Source: Betaproteobacteria bacterium GR16-43
GTDB taxonomy: Bacteria; Pseudomonadota; Gammaproteobacteria; Burkholderiales; Usitatibacteraceae
Assembly: GCA_001953215.1 (NCBI GenBank)
Contig: CP019169.1
Coordinates: 1,612,001-1,676,000, forward strand
Direction: 5' to 3'
Length of the DNA: 64,000 bases
Part shown: positions 36,199 through 43,817 of the stretch, piece by piece
How the letters are laid out: each line of letters starts with the position of its first letter
How positions within the stretch are numbered: position 1 is the stretch's first letter
The notes under the pieces: model-generated
Database searches by the model: none
Told to the model about the DNA's origin: nothing
The model's input: the letters and a program-made list of their open reading frames with translations, nothing else
Position numbers and translations under genes: made by a program

Positions 36199-36206
36199 CG
36201 CGTACC

Positions 36207-37736
36207 GTGCGCATCCTCTTCGCGACCATGGCCCCCATCGAGCAGGGGCCGTCCGGACCCACTTCGGTGATCGCCTCGGCGCGCTACCGGGTGTTGATCC
36301 CGGCCCAGCAGCTCCTGCGCATGGGTCACGCGGTGCAGATCGCGCTGCTGCAGCCGGGCGACGTTCCCGTGCCCGATTCGCTGCTGAAGACCGAGTGCGA
36401 CGTCCTCGTGCTCTCGAAGAGCTACTTCCCTTCGCACCTGGCGCTCGTCTCGGCGATGCAATCGCGCGGCGTGCGCGTCCACGTCGACTATTGCGACGAC
36501 CACTTCGACCATCCCGGGATCGGGCCGCACTTCAGGAAGCTGGCCGAGCTCGCCGAGGGCCTCGTTGCGAGCACCGAGGCGATGGCCGAGGTGATCCACA
36601 AGCACACCGGGCGCAAGGCCATGGTGGTGACCGATCCGGTCGAGGCGCCGCGGGGCGAGCCGCGCTTCTCGCCGCGCCTGCCCGCGCTGTCGCTGGCGTG
36701 GTTCGGCCATGGCCTCAACCTTCCGGGTCTCGCCGCACGGGCCGGCGAGCTGCGCTCGCTCGCGGTGCACATGCCCGTGAAGCTCGCGATCGTGACCGCA
36801 CCCTCCGCGGAGGCGAATCAAGTCGCGAGCGAGCTCACCGCCGCCGGCTCCGGTCGCGTCACGGCCGCGGTCGTGCCGTGGTCGCGCGAGGCGACGTGGA
36901 AGGCGGTGCAGGACAGCGACGCTGTCTGGATCCCGGTCGCGGAAGGCGCGGGCGCCGCGGTGAAGAGTCCGAATCGCCTGGTCGAGTCCCTGTGGCTGGG
37001 CCGGCTCGTGATCGCCGACAAGGTCCCTTCCTACCAACCCTTCGCGGATCTCGTGCCCATCGGAGCGGGCCTCGAGAAGGGCGTGATGGATGCGTTGGCG
37101 GATCCCGCCGCGGTGGAGCGCCGCATCGGCGAGGCCCAGCGGCGCATCGCGTCGCGGCACTCGGGCTATGCGTGCGCGCGCCAGTGGGCCGCCGCGCTGG
37201 GCGACACCGAGGCCCGCCCGCTCAAGCTGAACCTCGGCTGCGGCGACAAGATCCTGCCGGGATACGTGAACGTCGACGTGGTCGAGGCGCGCGCGGGCTT
37301 TCGTCCCGACGTGGTGTGCGATCTCCACGCGCTGGCACCCTTCGAGGATGCCTCCGCCGACGAGATCCTTTCCGTGCACGTGGTCGAGCATTTCTGGCGC
37401 TGGGAAGTGCGCGACATCCTGCGCGAGTGGGTGCGCGTGTTGAAGCCCGGCGGGCGGATGGTGATCGAATGCCCGAACCTGGAGAGTGCCTGCCGCACTT
37501 TCCTCGAGGACCCGGAGATCCGTTCGCGCGAGGACCGGGAAGGACAACGCACGATGTGGGTGTTCTACGGGGACCCGCAGTGGAAGGACCCGCTGATGAT
37601 CCATCGCTGGGGCTACACGCCGAAGTCGCTCCACGCCCTGCTTTCGGAGGCCGGGCTCGCCGAAGTCCGGCAGGAACCGGCCCAGTTCAAGTTGCGCGAG
37701 CCGCGCGACATGCGCATCACCGGAGTGAAGCCATGA
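36207..37736 (+). CDS. Fusion of a GT4-related glycosyltransferase-like domain with a SAM methyltransferase
   Basis: 509 residues, GTG start. Residues 1-330 parallel the previous protein (SARYRVLIPAQQLLRMGHAV; CDVLVLSKSYFPSHLALV; HVDYCDDHFDHPGIGPHFRK; ALSLAWFGHGLNLPGLAARA; VKSPNRLVESLWLGRLVIAD). From about 340 a methyltransferase begins: LKLNLGCGDKILPGYVNVDV, DEILSVHVVEHFWRWEVRDI and VLKPGGRMVIECPNLESACR. A single polypeptide may therefore transfer and methylate a sugar. ATGA overlap with the CmcI-like gene downstream. The fusion looks genuine, because the frame is continuous and no start precedes the second domain. Confidence 0.78.
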   Translation: MRILFATMAPIEQGPSGPTSVIASARYRVLIPAQQLLRMGHAVQIALLQPGDVPVPDSLLKTECDVLVLSKSYFPSHLALVSAMQSRGVRVHVDYCDDHFDHPGIGPHFRKLAELAEGLVASTEAMAEVIHKHTGRKAMVVTDPVEAPRGEPRFSPRLPALSLAWFGHGLNLPGLAARAGELRSLAVHMPVKLAIVTAPSAEANQVASELTAAGSGRVTAAVVPWSREATWKAVQDSDAVWIPVAEGAGAAVKSPNRLVESLWLGRLVIADKVPSYQPFADLVPIGAGLEKGVMDALADPAAVERRIGEAQRRIASRHSGYACARQWAAALGDTEARPLKLNLGCGDKILPGYVNVDVVEARAGFRPDVVCDLHALAPFEDASADEILSVHVVEHFWRWEVRDILREWVRVLKPGGRMVIECPNLESACRTFLEDPEIRSREDREGQRTMWVFYGDPQWKDPLMIHRWGYTPKSLHALLSEAGLAEVRQEPAQFKLREPRDMRITGVKP

Positions 37737-38371
37737 GCATGACGCCCGAGGGCGAAGCCTACGTTCGCTGGTTCCACGAGGCCAACGTCTGGAAGTTCAT
37801 GACGTGGCACGGCATCCGCACGCTCAAGTTGCCGAGCGACGTGTGGAACTACCAGGAGATCCTCTTCGAGCGGCGCATCGAGCACGTGATCGAGACCGGC
37901 ACGCGGCACGGCGGCTCGGCGCTGTTCTTCGCGGAAACGCTCGCGGCGCGCGGCGCACGCGGCCCGGTCGTCTCGATCGACGTGGACTCGGCCTCGCGCC
38001 AGCTCGCGAGCCATGCGGGGATTCACTTCCTCGTGGGCGACAGTGCGGCGCCCGCGCTGGCCGACCAGGCCTTCGCGCTCCTCGGGCCGGACCGCGGACC
38101 GCTCTTCCTGATCCTCGATTCGGACCATGCGAGGGACCACGTCCTGCGCGAGCTGCGCCTGTGGGTGCCACGGCTGCGCGCCGGCGACTACCTGCTGGTC
38201 GAGGACACGATCGTGAACGGCCATCCCGTGCGGCCCCAGCACGGCCCCGGGCCGCTGGAGGCGATCGAGGCGTACCTGGCCGAGGCGCCCGGCCTGCTCG
38301 CGCCGGATGCGGCGCGCGAGGCGAAGTTCGGCGCGACCTTCGCGCTGCGCGGCTACTACGTGAAGTTGTAG
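37733..38371 (+). CDS. Cephalosporin hydroxylase (CmcI) family protein
   Basis: 212 residues. WNYQEILFERRIEHVIETGT and RHGGSALFFAETLAARGARG are CmcI-family hallmarks. A SAM-like motif follows (VVSIDVDSASRQLASHAGIH, FLVGDSAAPALADQAFALLG), then LFLILDSDHARDHVLRELRL, DYLLVEDTIVNGHPVRPQHG and GPLEAIEAYLAEAPG. Despite the name, the family is methyltransferase-like, and many members lie in LPS or rhamnan clusters where they probably methylate sugars. Third gene of its operon; it converges on btuB with a 29-nt gap. Confidence 0.85.
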   Translation: MSMTPEGEAYVRWFHEANVWKFMTWHGIRTLKLPSDVWNYQEILFERRIEHVIETGTRHGGSALFFAETLAARGARGPVVSIDVDSASRQLASHAGIHFLVGDSAAPALADQAFALLGPDRGPLFLILDSDHARDHVLRELRLWVPRLRAGDYLLVEDTIVNGHPVRPQHGPGPLEAIEAYLAEAPGLLAPDAAREAKFGATFALRGYYVKL

Positions 38372-38400
38372 CCGCGCCTTGCTGGAACGCTTCGACTTTC

Positions 38401-40251
38401 CTAGAACGCGTCGAACCGCACGCTGAGCAGCACGCTGCGCCGCGGCGCGTCGTATCCCACGGCCGTCTCGTACTTGCGGTCGAGGAGGTTGGTCGCGGAG
38501 AGCTCGACCGACCAGCGCTTGTCGATCGCGTAACGCACGCGCGCATCCACGATGCCGTAGCCGCCCAGGCGGGTCTCGGGCGCTTCGTTGGTGGAATCGA
38601 AGCGATCGCCGCTCGCGAAGTACGCGAGGCCCGCGGTCCACGAGGGGCCGAAGCGCTTCGTGACCTCGAGCGTGCCGAACCGTTCGGCGCGGCCCTGCAA
38701 TCGCTTGCCCGTCTCGTCGTCCTCGGGACGCTGCACGGTGAGCGCGGCCTTCCAGTCGAGCCCCAGCCACGACGTGCGCACGTTCGACTCGACCCCCTTG
38801 ATGTGGGCGCTCTTCACGTTCAGCACCGTGGGAAACACGTACGTGATGAGGTCGTCGATGCGATTGTCGAAATAGGTGATGCGCCAGGCGGTGGCCGCGC
38901 CGGGCAGGCTGCGCAGCGCGATTTCGCTGCTGCGGCTCTTCTCCGGGCGCAGCAAGGGATTCGGCGTGTAGAAGTCCGACGTGGGGCCGTAGACGTCGAA
39001 GAAGGTCGGCGCGCGGAAGCCTTCGCCGTAGGTGGCCGACAGCAGGCCCATCCCGGCCCACGCGATGCCGTAGCTGACGGAGCCGGTCGTGTGGTCGCCG
39101 AACGCGCCGTCGATGTCGAAGTCACGCCGGACGCTGGCCTCGATGCGCTGGTCGCTGAACACCTGGGTCACGCTCGCGAAGGCCGCCGCGATGTCGCGCT
39201 TGTCCTGGGTGAAAGGCGAGTCGCCCGCGGAGAGGATCGTCTGGCGCAGGTCCTCGGCGCCGACCAGCATCGTTCCGCCGGGCACCGCGAACTCGTTCAC
39301 CCACGTGAGCTGCTCCTGCTGCGTCTTGAACGTGCTCGGATAGGCGCCGGTCACCTTCGTGTCGTCGCGGCCGAAGTTGTACGAGAGGCGGCTCTTCCAT
39401 CCCGGCGCGAACTCCGATTCCGACGCGACGCCGATCCCGTAGAGCGTCTGGTCGTTCACGTCGTCGTGGAGGTTGCCCGCGGCATCGGGGCACCCGTCGA
39501 AGTGCGTCTTGCCGCGCGTGACGAAGCTGGTGAAGGAAATCTGTTCGCCCTGCCACATGCGGTGCGCGGCCTTCGCCTCGAAGAACGCGTTCTCGTACGG
39601 GTCGCGGTCGGGGTCGTGGCAGAAGGTGCGCGCGTTGGTGGCACTCGGCGCGTCGACCCTGCGATAGCCGGTGGAGAGCGAGAACGAGTTGAGCGCGTCC
39701 ACGCCCGTCACGCCGGCGGAGACGCGGCCGTCGCGGTCCTCGCCGAAAGCCGCGGAGGCGTGGAAGTGCGGGATCTTCTTCGAGCGCGTGAACACCTGCA
39801 CCACGCCGCCGATCGCGTCCGAGCCGTAGAGGCTGGAGAGCGGGCCCTTCACCACCTCGATGCGCTCGATCATGTCGAGCGGGATGTTCTCCACCGAGGT
39901 GGAGCCGATCGCCGAGTTCACGCGGATGCCGTCGATCAGCACGAGCGTCTGCGCCGAGCCGGCGCCGCGGATGAAGAGGCCGGCCGGCTGGCCCGGGCCC
40001 CCGGTGGCGCGGACCTCGATCCCGGCCTGGCGCGCGAGCACCTCGGCGAGCGAAAGATTGCCGGCGCGGTCGAGATCCTCGCGCGTGATGACGAGCGTGT
40101 CGCGCAGCGTGCCCGCCGCGGGCTGGAGGCTGCGCGTGGCGGTGACCACGACGGGTTCGAGGACTTGCGGCGGGCCGTACGGCGGCACGGCCTGGGCTTG
40201 CGCGCCCAGGCTGGCGAGGCCGATCAGCCCCGCGAACTTCAGCGATTGCAT
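38401..40251 (-). CDS. btuB: TonB-dependent vitamin B12 outer-membrane receptor BtuB
   Basis: 616 residues. Signal peptide about 1-21 (FAGLIGLASLGAQAQA), TonB-box region LEPVVVTATRS, plug domain with LVITREDLDRAGNLSLAEVL, GQPAGLFIRGAGSAQTLVLI and DGIRVNSAIGSTSVENIPLD, then a 22-strand barrel of alternating aromatic strands ending in Phe (LLSVRFDAF). The plug motif VLIDGIRVNS is BtuB-like. The assignment to cobalamin is strongly supported by the cobalamin riboswitch 120 nt upstream. It imports B12 across the outer membrane with TonB energy. No btuCDF genes are nearby. Confidence 0.93.
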   Translation of the reverse strand: MQSLKFAGLIGLASLGAQAQAVPPYGPPQVLEPVVVTATRSLQPAAGTLRDTLVITREDLDRAGNLSLAEVLARQAGIEVRATGGPGQPAGLFIRGAGSAQTLVLIDGIRVNSAIGSTSVENIPLDMIERIEVVKGPLSSLYGSDAIGGVVQVFTRSKKIPHFHASAAFGEDRDGRVSAGVTGVDALNSFSLSTGYRRVDAPSATNARTFCHDPDRDPYENAFFEAKAAHRMWQGEQISFTSFVTRGKTHFDGCPDAAGNLHDDVNDQTLYGIGVASESEFAPGWKSRLSYNFGRDDTKVTGAYPSTFKTQQEQLTWVNEFAVPGGTMLVGAEDLRQTILSAGDSPFTQDKRDIAAAFASVTQVFSDQRIEASVRRDFDIDGAFGDHTTGSVSYGIAWAGMGLLSATYGEGFRAPTFFDVYGPTSDFYTPNPLLRPEKSRSSEIALRSLPGAATAWRITYFDNRIDDLITYVFPTVLNVKSAHIKGVESNVRTSWLGLDWKAALTVQRPEDDETGKRLQGRAERFGTLEVTKRFGPSWTAGLAYFASGDRFDSTNEAPETRLGGYGIVDARVRYAIDKRWSVELSATNLLDRKYETAVGYDAPRRSVLLSVRFDAF

Positions 40252-40308
40252 GGATTTCCTTCCGGCTGGCAGCGAGCGTCCCCGCAGGCTGCAAGTTGTC
40301 GATCGTCT

Positions 40309-40360
40309 CCCCCGCGGAGGCGGGGGCCCAGGCTGGATTCCCGCCTACGCGGGAATGACG
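40309..40360. repeat. Tandem palindromic pair (REP/BIME-like) between the riboswitch and btuB
   Basis: Hairpin 1: CCCCCGC (40309-40315) / GCGGGGG (40320-40326). Hairpin 2: TTCCCGC (40338-40344) / GCGGGAA (40349-40355), followed by TGACG. They are joined by CCCAGGCTGGA. Related copies are at 20572-20629 and 51342-51368. The pair lies inside the btuB 5' untranslated region. Confidence 0.8.
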
Positions 40361-40373
40361 GCGTTGCTAACTG

Positions 40374-40485
40374 GACCGGTCTCCGGACTCGCGAGACGAC
40401 GCTCGCCTACCGTTGCGGGGGCAGTGCCGGACTTGGACCGGCTTCCCGAACATCCCGTTGCATGGCCATGATAAAACACTTTCAA
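40374..40485 (-). promoter_or_regulatory. Cobalamin (AdoCbl) riboswitch controlling btuB
   Basis: Read on the minus strand: GGGAAGCCGGTCC, AAGTCCGGCACTGCCCC, the B12-box core CCGCAACGGTAGGCGAG, and closing GAGTCCGGAGACCGGTC. These are the conserved elements in the correct order. Cobalamin binding would reduce btuB expression. The 3' expression platform is not obvious, because a palindromic repeat pair occupies the space before the gene. Confidence 0.93.
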
Positions 40486-40501
40486 AAGAGGTGCTTACAC
40501 A

Positions 40502-40530
40502 TTGACGCGGCAAGGAAATTCACCTATCGT
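40502..40530 (+). promoter_or_regulatory. Promoter of the zapB-like/zapA operon
   Basis: -35 TTGACG (40502-40507), 17-nt spacer, -10 TATCGT (40525-40530). Transcription would start near 40537, at the ATG (40538), so the mRNA is leaderless or nearly so. Confidence 0.6.
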
Positions 40531-40537
40531 GGAATTT

Positions 40538-40738
40538 ATGGACGCGGAACTCCATGACCTCGAGGCCAAGCTCAACCAGGTGGTGCAGCGCCTGAAGACG
40601 CTGCGCGAGGAAAATCGTGACCTGCGCCAGCAGGTCGCCGCGCGGGCCGACGAGAACTCGCGGCTCGGCGAGAAGCTCGCCACGGCCAAGACGCGCATCG
40701 AAGCGCTCCTCAAGCAGATTCCCGAGACCGAATCGTGA
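40538..40738 (+). CDS. Small coiled-coil protein, ZapB-like (TIGR02449-type)
   Basis: 66 residues from ATG 40538; an open frame extends 12 codons upstream, but the promoter overlaps it. The whole protein is one coiled coil (DLEAKLNQVVQRLKTLREEN; RLGEKLATAKTRIEALLKQI) with heptad spacing. A small protein of this kind directly before zapA is the usual arrangement in beta- and gammaproteobacteria. By analogy with ZapB it may associate with the division ring, but this is inferred. Its stop overlaps the GTG start of zapA. Confidence 0.82.
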   Translation: MDAELHDLEAKLNQVVQRLKTLREENRDLRQQVAARADENSRLGEKLATAKTRIEALLKQIPETES

Positions 40739-41058
40739 AGGACGCGGCCGAGAAGGGCGCGCTCAACATCACGGTGCTCGGGCGCGAATTCCGCGTCGGC
40801 TGCCCGGAGGGCGAAGAGAAGCAGCTGCTCGCCTCCGTCGATTTCCTCAATCGCAAGATGAAGGAAGTGCGCGACACCGGAAAGGTCGTCGGCAACGAGC
40901 GCATCGCGATCATGGCCGCGTTGAACATCGCGCACGAAATGCTGTCGCGCAAGCCCGGGGATTCCTCTGGCGACAGCGCCGCGGTTCGGCGTAGAATTAT
41001 CTCGATGCAGGAGACGCTGGATTCGGCGCTGAAGTCGGACCAGGACAATCTGTTCTAG
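40735..41058 (+). CDS. zapA: Cell division protein ZapA
   Basis: 107 residues, GTG start overlapping the previous stop (GTGA). NITVLGREFRVGCPEGEEKQ and LLASVDFLNRKMKEVRDTGK, then VVGNERIAIMAALNIAHEML, are the conserved N-terminal domain of ZapA, and the C-terminal helix mediates tetramer formation. ZapA binds and bundles FtsZ filaments at midcell. 6S RNA follows immediately, as in many proteobacteria, which supports the identification of both. Confidence 0.93.
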   Translation: MKDAAEKGALNITVLGREFRVGCPEGEEKQLLASVDFLNRKMKEVRDTGKVVGNERIAIMAALNIAHEMLSRKPGDSSGDSAAVRRRIISMQETLDSALKSDQDNLF

Positions 41059-41065
41059 CGTTTCG

Positions 41066-41246
41066 TGGTTTCCTGCGGCGTTCGTCCAGGCTCAAATCCT
41101 TGAACCGATAAGTGGTATGAAATGGACGCCCGCTCAGTGCGCTATTGTGCGCGTCCCACGTCGGACGTACCTGCGGCGCGCGGTGGGTGACCGCCTTGAA
41201 CCTCTGGGTTCAGGTTAGCGGCCTGGGCGAACACCGCAGGGAATCT
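41066..41246 (+). ncRNA. ssrS: 6S RNA (ssrS)
   Basis: No protein is encoded in this ~190-nt gap. The ends pair over a long distance: TTTCCTGCGGCGTTCG (near 41069) with CGAACACCGCAGGGAAT (near 41228), and CCAGGC with GCCTGG. An internal unpaired region and the CGCTCAGTGCGCTATTGTGCG stretch (around 41130) fit the central bubble of 6S RNA. Location right after zapA is the classic one. 6S RNA binds the sigma-70 RNA polymerase holoenzyme in stationary phase. Exact ends are estimated from the pairing. Confidence 0.9.
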
Positions 41247-41248
41247 AG

Positions 41249-41707
41249 ATGGCTTACTGGTTGATGAAGTCCGAACCCGACGAGTTCTCGATCGACGACC
41301 TCGTCGCGGCACCCAAGCAATCCACCCCCTGGTTTGGCGTCCGCAACTACATGGCGCGCAACTACATGCGCGATTCCATGAAGGTGGGCGACGGCGTGCT
41401 CTTCTACCACTCGAGCTGCGAAGTGCCCGGCATCTACGGCCTCGCGAAGGTCTCGAGCACCCCGTACCCCGACGATTCGCAGTTCCAGAAGAAGAGCCCC
41501 TACTTCGACCCGAAGGCGAAGAGGGAGGAGCCGCGCTGGATGCTGGTCGACGTGAAGCTCGACCGCAAGACGCGAGTGATGCCGCTCTCCGAGATGCGCG
41601 AGCACCCCGAGCTCGCGGACATGATCACGCTGAAGAAGGGCAATCGGCTGTCGATCACGCCGGTGACGCCCGCGGAGTGGAAGTTCATCGCGAACCTCCT
41701 GAAGTGA
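41249..41707 (+). CDS. EVE domain-containing protein
   Basis: 152 residues, starting just after 6S RNA. AYWLMKSEPDEFSIDDLVAA, then STPWFGVRNYMARNYMRDSM, KVGDGVLFYHSSCEVPGIYG and LAKVSSTPYPDDSQF are the standard EVE-domain series, and LKKGNRLSITPVTPAEW closes the fold. EVE domains are PUA-like and are thought to bind modified bases in DNA or RNA. The single-domain form spans the whole protein. No strong ribosome-binding site is seen. It is followed after 1 nt by the TauE gene. Confidence 0.92.
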   Translation: MAYWLMKSEPDEFSIDDLVAAPKQSTPWFGVRNYMARNYMRDSMKVGDGVLFYHSSCEVPGIYGLAKVSSTPYPDDSQFQKKSPYFDPKAKREEPRWMLVDVKLDRKTRVMPLSEMREHPELADMITLKKGNRLSITPVTPAEWKFIANLLK

Positions 41708-41708
41708 A

Positions 41709-42506
41709 ATGCCGCTAGCCGAACTCGCCGCCTACCTGGGCATCGGCGCCGTGGTCGGCTTCCTCGCGGGCCTGCTCGGTATCGGCGGCGGGCTCATCAT
41801 CGTGTCGTCGCTGGCGCTGATGTTCGCGGCGCACGGCTTCCCGCCTCCGTACATCATGCACCTGGCGCTCGGCACGTCGCTCGCGGCCATCATCGCCGGT
41901 GCGTGGTCGTCGTTCCGCACGCACCACAAGCATGGCGCGGTCGACTGGTCCATCGTGAAGACGATGGTGCCGGGCCTGTTCGCGGGCGTGCTCGCGGGCG
42001 TGGTGGTCGCCCGCTTCGTGCCCACGGGGGCGTTGAAGACGGTGTTCCTGTTCTTCCTGGGCGTCATCACGATCACGATGGTCTTCGACGTGAAGCCCAG
42101 CGCGCGCCGCGCGCTTCCCGGACCGAACGGCGTGCGCGCCTGGGGTGTCGCGATCGGCGCGGCCTCGAGCCTCTTCGGCGGCGGCGCTGCCGCCATCGGC
42201 GTTCCGCTGTTCACGTGGTGCAGCATGACCGTGCATCGCGCCATCGGGACCTGCGCCGCGATGGGCTTCTTCCTCGCCATCGCGGGCACGGTCGGCTATG
42301 CCATCGCGGGCTGGAGCGTGCCGGGCCTTCCCGAGTGGAGCGTGGGGTTCGTCTACCTGCCGGCTTTCGTGGGCATCTCCGCCGCGAGCGTTCTTACCGC
42401 GCCTTTCGGCGCCCGGCTCGCCCACAAGCTGCGCGGGCCGACGCTGCGCAGGATCTTCGCGCTCTTCCTCATCGCCACGGGGATCAAGCTCGCGATTTCT
42501 GTTTAG
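41709..42506 (+). CDS. Sulfite exporter TauE/SafE family membrane protein
   Basis: 265 residues with eight predicted hydrophobic segments (GIGAVVGFLAGLLGIGGGLI; LALGTSLAAIIAGAWSSFRT; GLFAGVLAGVVVARFVPTGA; TVFLFFLGVITITMVFDV). The duplicated glycine-rich GLLGIGGG and GAASSLFGGGAAAIGVPLF motifs are those of the TauE/SafE (DUF81) family. Members export sulfite, sulfoacetate or related organic anions. The substrate here is unknown. ATG is 1 nt after the EVE stop, so the two are coupled. Confidence 0.9.
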   Translation: MPLAELAAYLGIGAVVGFLAGLLGIGGGLIIVSSLALMFAAHGFPPPYIMHLALGTSLAAIIAGAWSSFRTHHKHGAVDWSIVKTMVPGLFAGVLAGVVVARFVPTGALKTVFLFFLGVITITMVFDVKPSARRALPGPNGVRAWGVAIGAASSLFGGGAAAIGVPLFTWCSMTVHRAIGTCAAMGFFLAIAGTVGYAIAGWSVPGLPEWSVGFVYLPAFVGISAASVLTAPFGARLAHKLRGPTLRRIFALFLIATGIKLAISV

Positions 42507-42519
42507 AAGACTAGGGCGA

Positions 42520-42666
42520 AAGGCGCCCTCCGCAGATAAACGCGGATAAACGCAGATGACCTCCTCCAGCAACAACAAGAAGAACTGGGTCAAAACCCAA
42601 GTGTCCTTTCTGTTTGCTTGAGGGTGTCATCGGCGTTTATCCGCGTTTATCTGCGGAGGGCGCCTT
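42520..42666. repeat. Inverted-repeat element, copy 2 (147 bp, 40-nt termini)
   Basis: Left arm 42520-42559 and right arm 42627-42666 are inverted repeats matching at 39 of 40 positions. GGCGA (42515-42519) and TCGCC (42667-42671) extend the pairing by 5 bp. The 67-nt interior is nearly identical to copy 1, in the same orientation. Like copy 1 it separates two convergent genes (tauE-like and the M20 peptidase). Confidence 0.92.
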
Positions 42667-42677
42667 TCGCCTTTGCT

Positions 42678-43805
42678 TTAGTTCTTCCAGCGCAGCATCA
42701 GCGTCTTGAAGAGATCGACCGACTGCTCGATGCGAGCCATCGAGCACCACTCGTCGGTCTGGTGGGCGAGCGTGGGTTCGCCGGGCCCGAGGATGACGGC
42801 GGGCGGGCCACCGAAGCCGCGCTTCAGGTCCGCGCCATCCGTGGAGAACGTGATGGTCTTCGGCGTGGGCCGTCCGTCGAGCAGCGGCGTGCACGCCTCG
42901 AACACCTGCTGCACCCATTCGTTGGCCGGGTCCGTGTAGAGCGGCGCGGTGTCGACGATCTTGCGCACGTGCGCCCCGCGCGGGCCGAGCAGCGATTCGA
43001 GCGAGTGACACAGGTGGCCATGGTCGATGCCGGGCACCGTGCGCGTGTCGACGGTGATCTTCGCGCGGTCGGGCACCGAATTCGTGTTGAGGCCGCCGTG
43101 GATCGTGCCGACGTTCAACGTCGGGCGCCCCATCACGGCGTGCTCCTTCACCGGGAACTCGAAGTGCCCGAGGTCGCCGATCACCTGCGCCATCTTCACG
43201 ATCGCGTTGTCGCCCACCTCGGGCATCGAGCCGTGCGCGGTGACGCCGTGGGTCTCGATCTCGAACCAGGCGAGGCCCTTGTGGCCGATGTACGGGTAGT
43301 TGCCGGTCGGCTCCGCGACCACGATGGCGCCGGCGCGCGGCAGGAGCTTGTGGTCGGCGAGGTAGCGCGCGCCCTCGCATCCGACCTCCTCGCCCGCCGT
43401 GATGACGAGCACCAGCCCCGGGCCCTTCGCGAGTTGCGGCGCGAGCTCGATCGCCGCGGCGACGATCGCCGCGATGCCGCTCTTCATGTCGGTGGAGCCG
43501 CGGCCGTAGAGGCGGTCGCCGTCGGCTTCGCCGGCGAACGCATCCTTCGTCCAGGGCGCGGCGCCCAGCGGGACGGTGTCGATGTGGCCGGTGAAGCAGA
43601 TCGGCGCACGCGCATCGTCGCCGCCGATTTCAGCCACGAGGCTGGTGCGCGATTCGGCGAACTCGTGGTACTTCACGCGGAAGCCCGCGCCTTCGAGGAG
43701 CGCGCCCAGGTGTTGGGCGCAGGCCCGTTCCATCCCCGGCGGGTTGATCGTGTTGAAGCGCAGCAAATCCCGCGTCAGCGCGCGCGGATCGAGGCGGGCG
43801 GTCAT
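42678..43805 (-). CDS. M20 family metallopeptidase (ArgE/DapE type)
   Basis: 375 residues. Zinc-site motifs in order: PICFTGHIDTVPLG (about 70), RLYGRGSTDMKSGIAAI (Asp bridging), VITAGEEVGCEGARYL (catalytic Glu pair), IVVAEPTGNYPYIGHKG and C-terminal LAHQTDEWCSM (His ligand). A dimerisation domain (EIETHGVTAHGSMPEVGDNA) is inserted as usual. The closest groups are acetylornithine deacetylase and succinyl-diaminopimelate desuccinylase. No arginine or lysine genes are adjacent, so the substrate is left open. Confidence 0.88.
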   Translation of the reverse strand: MTARLDPRALTRDLLRFNTINPPGMERACAQHLGALLEGAGFRVKYHEFAESRTSLVAEIGGDDARAPICFTGHIDTVPLGAAPWTKDAFAGEADGDRLYGRGSTDMKSGIAAIVAAAIELAPQLAKGPGLVLVITAGEEVGCEGARYLADHKLLPRAGAIVVAEPTGNYPYIGHKGLAWFEIETHGVTAHGSMPEVGDNAIVKMAQVIGDLGHFEFPVKEHAVMGRPTLNVGTIHGGLNTNSVPDRAKITVDTRTVPGIDHGHLCHSLESLLGPRGAHVRKIVDTAPLYTDPANEWVQQVFEACTPLLDGRPTPKTITFSTDGADLKRGFGGPPAVILGPGEPTLAHQTDEWCSMARIEQSVDLFKTLMLRWKN

Positions 43806-43817
43806 GCGCCCATCATC

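Noticed and set aside
37804-40557. 917-codon plus-strand open frame over btuB
   Set aside because: Runs through the CmcI-like gene in another frame, the antisense of btuB, the riboswitch and a repeat; no coherent protein.
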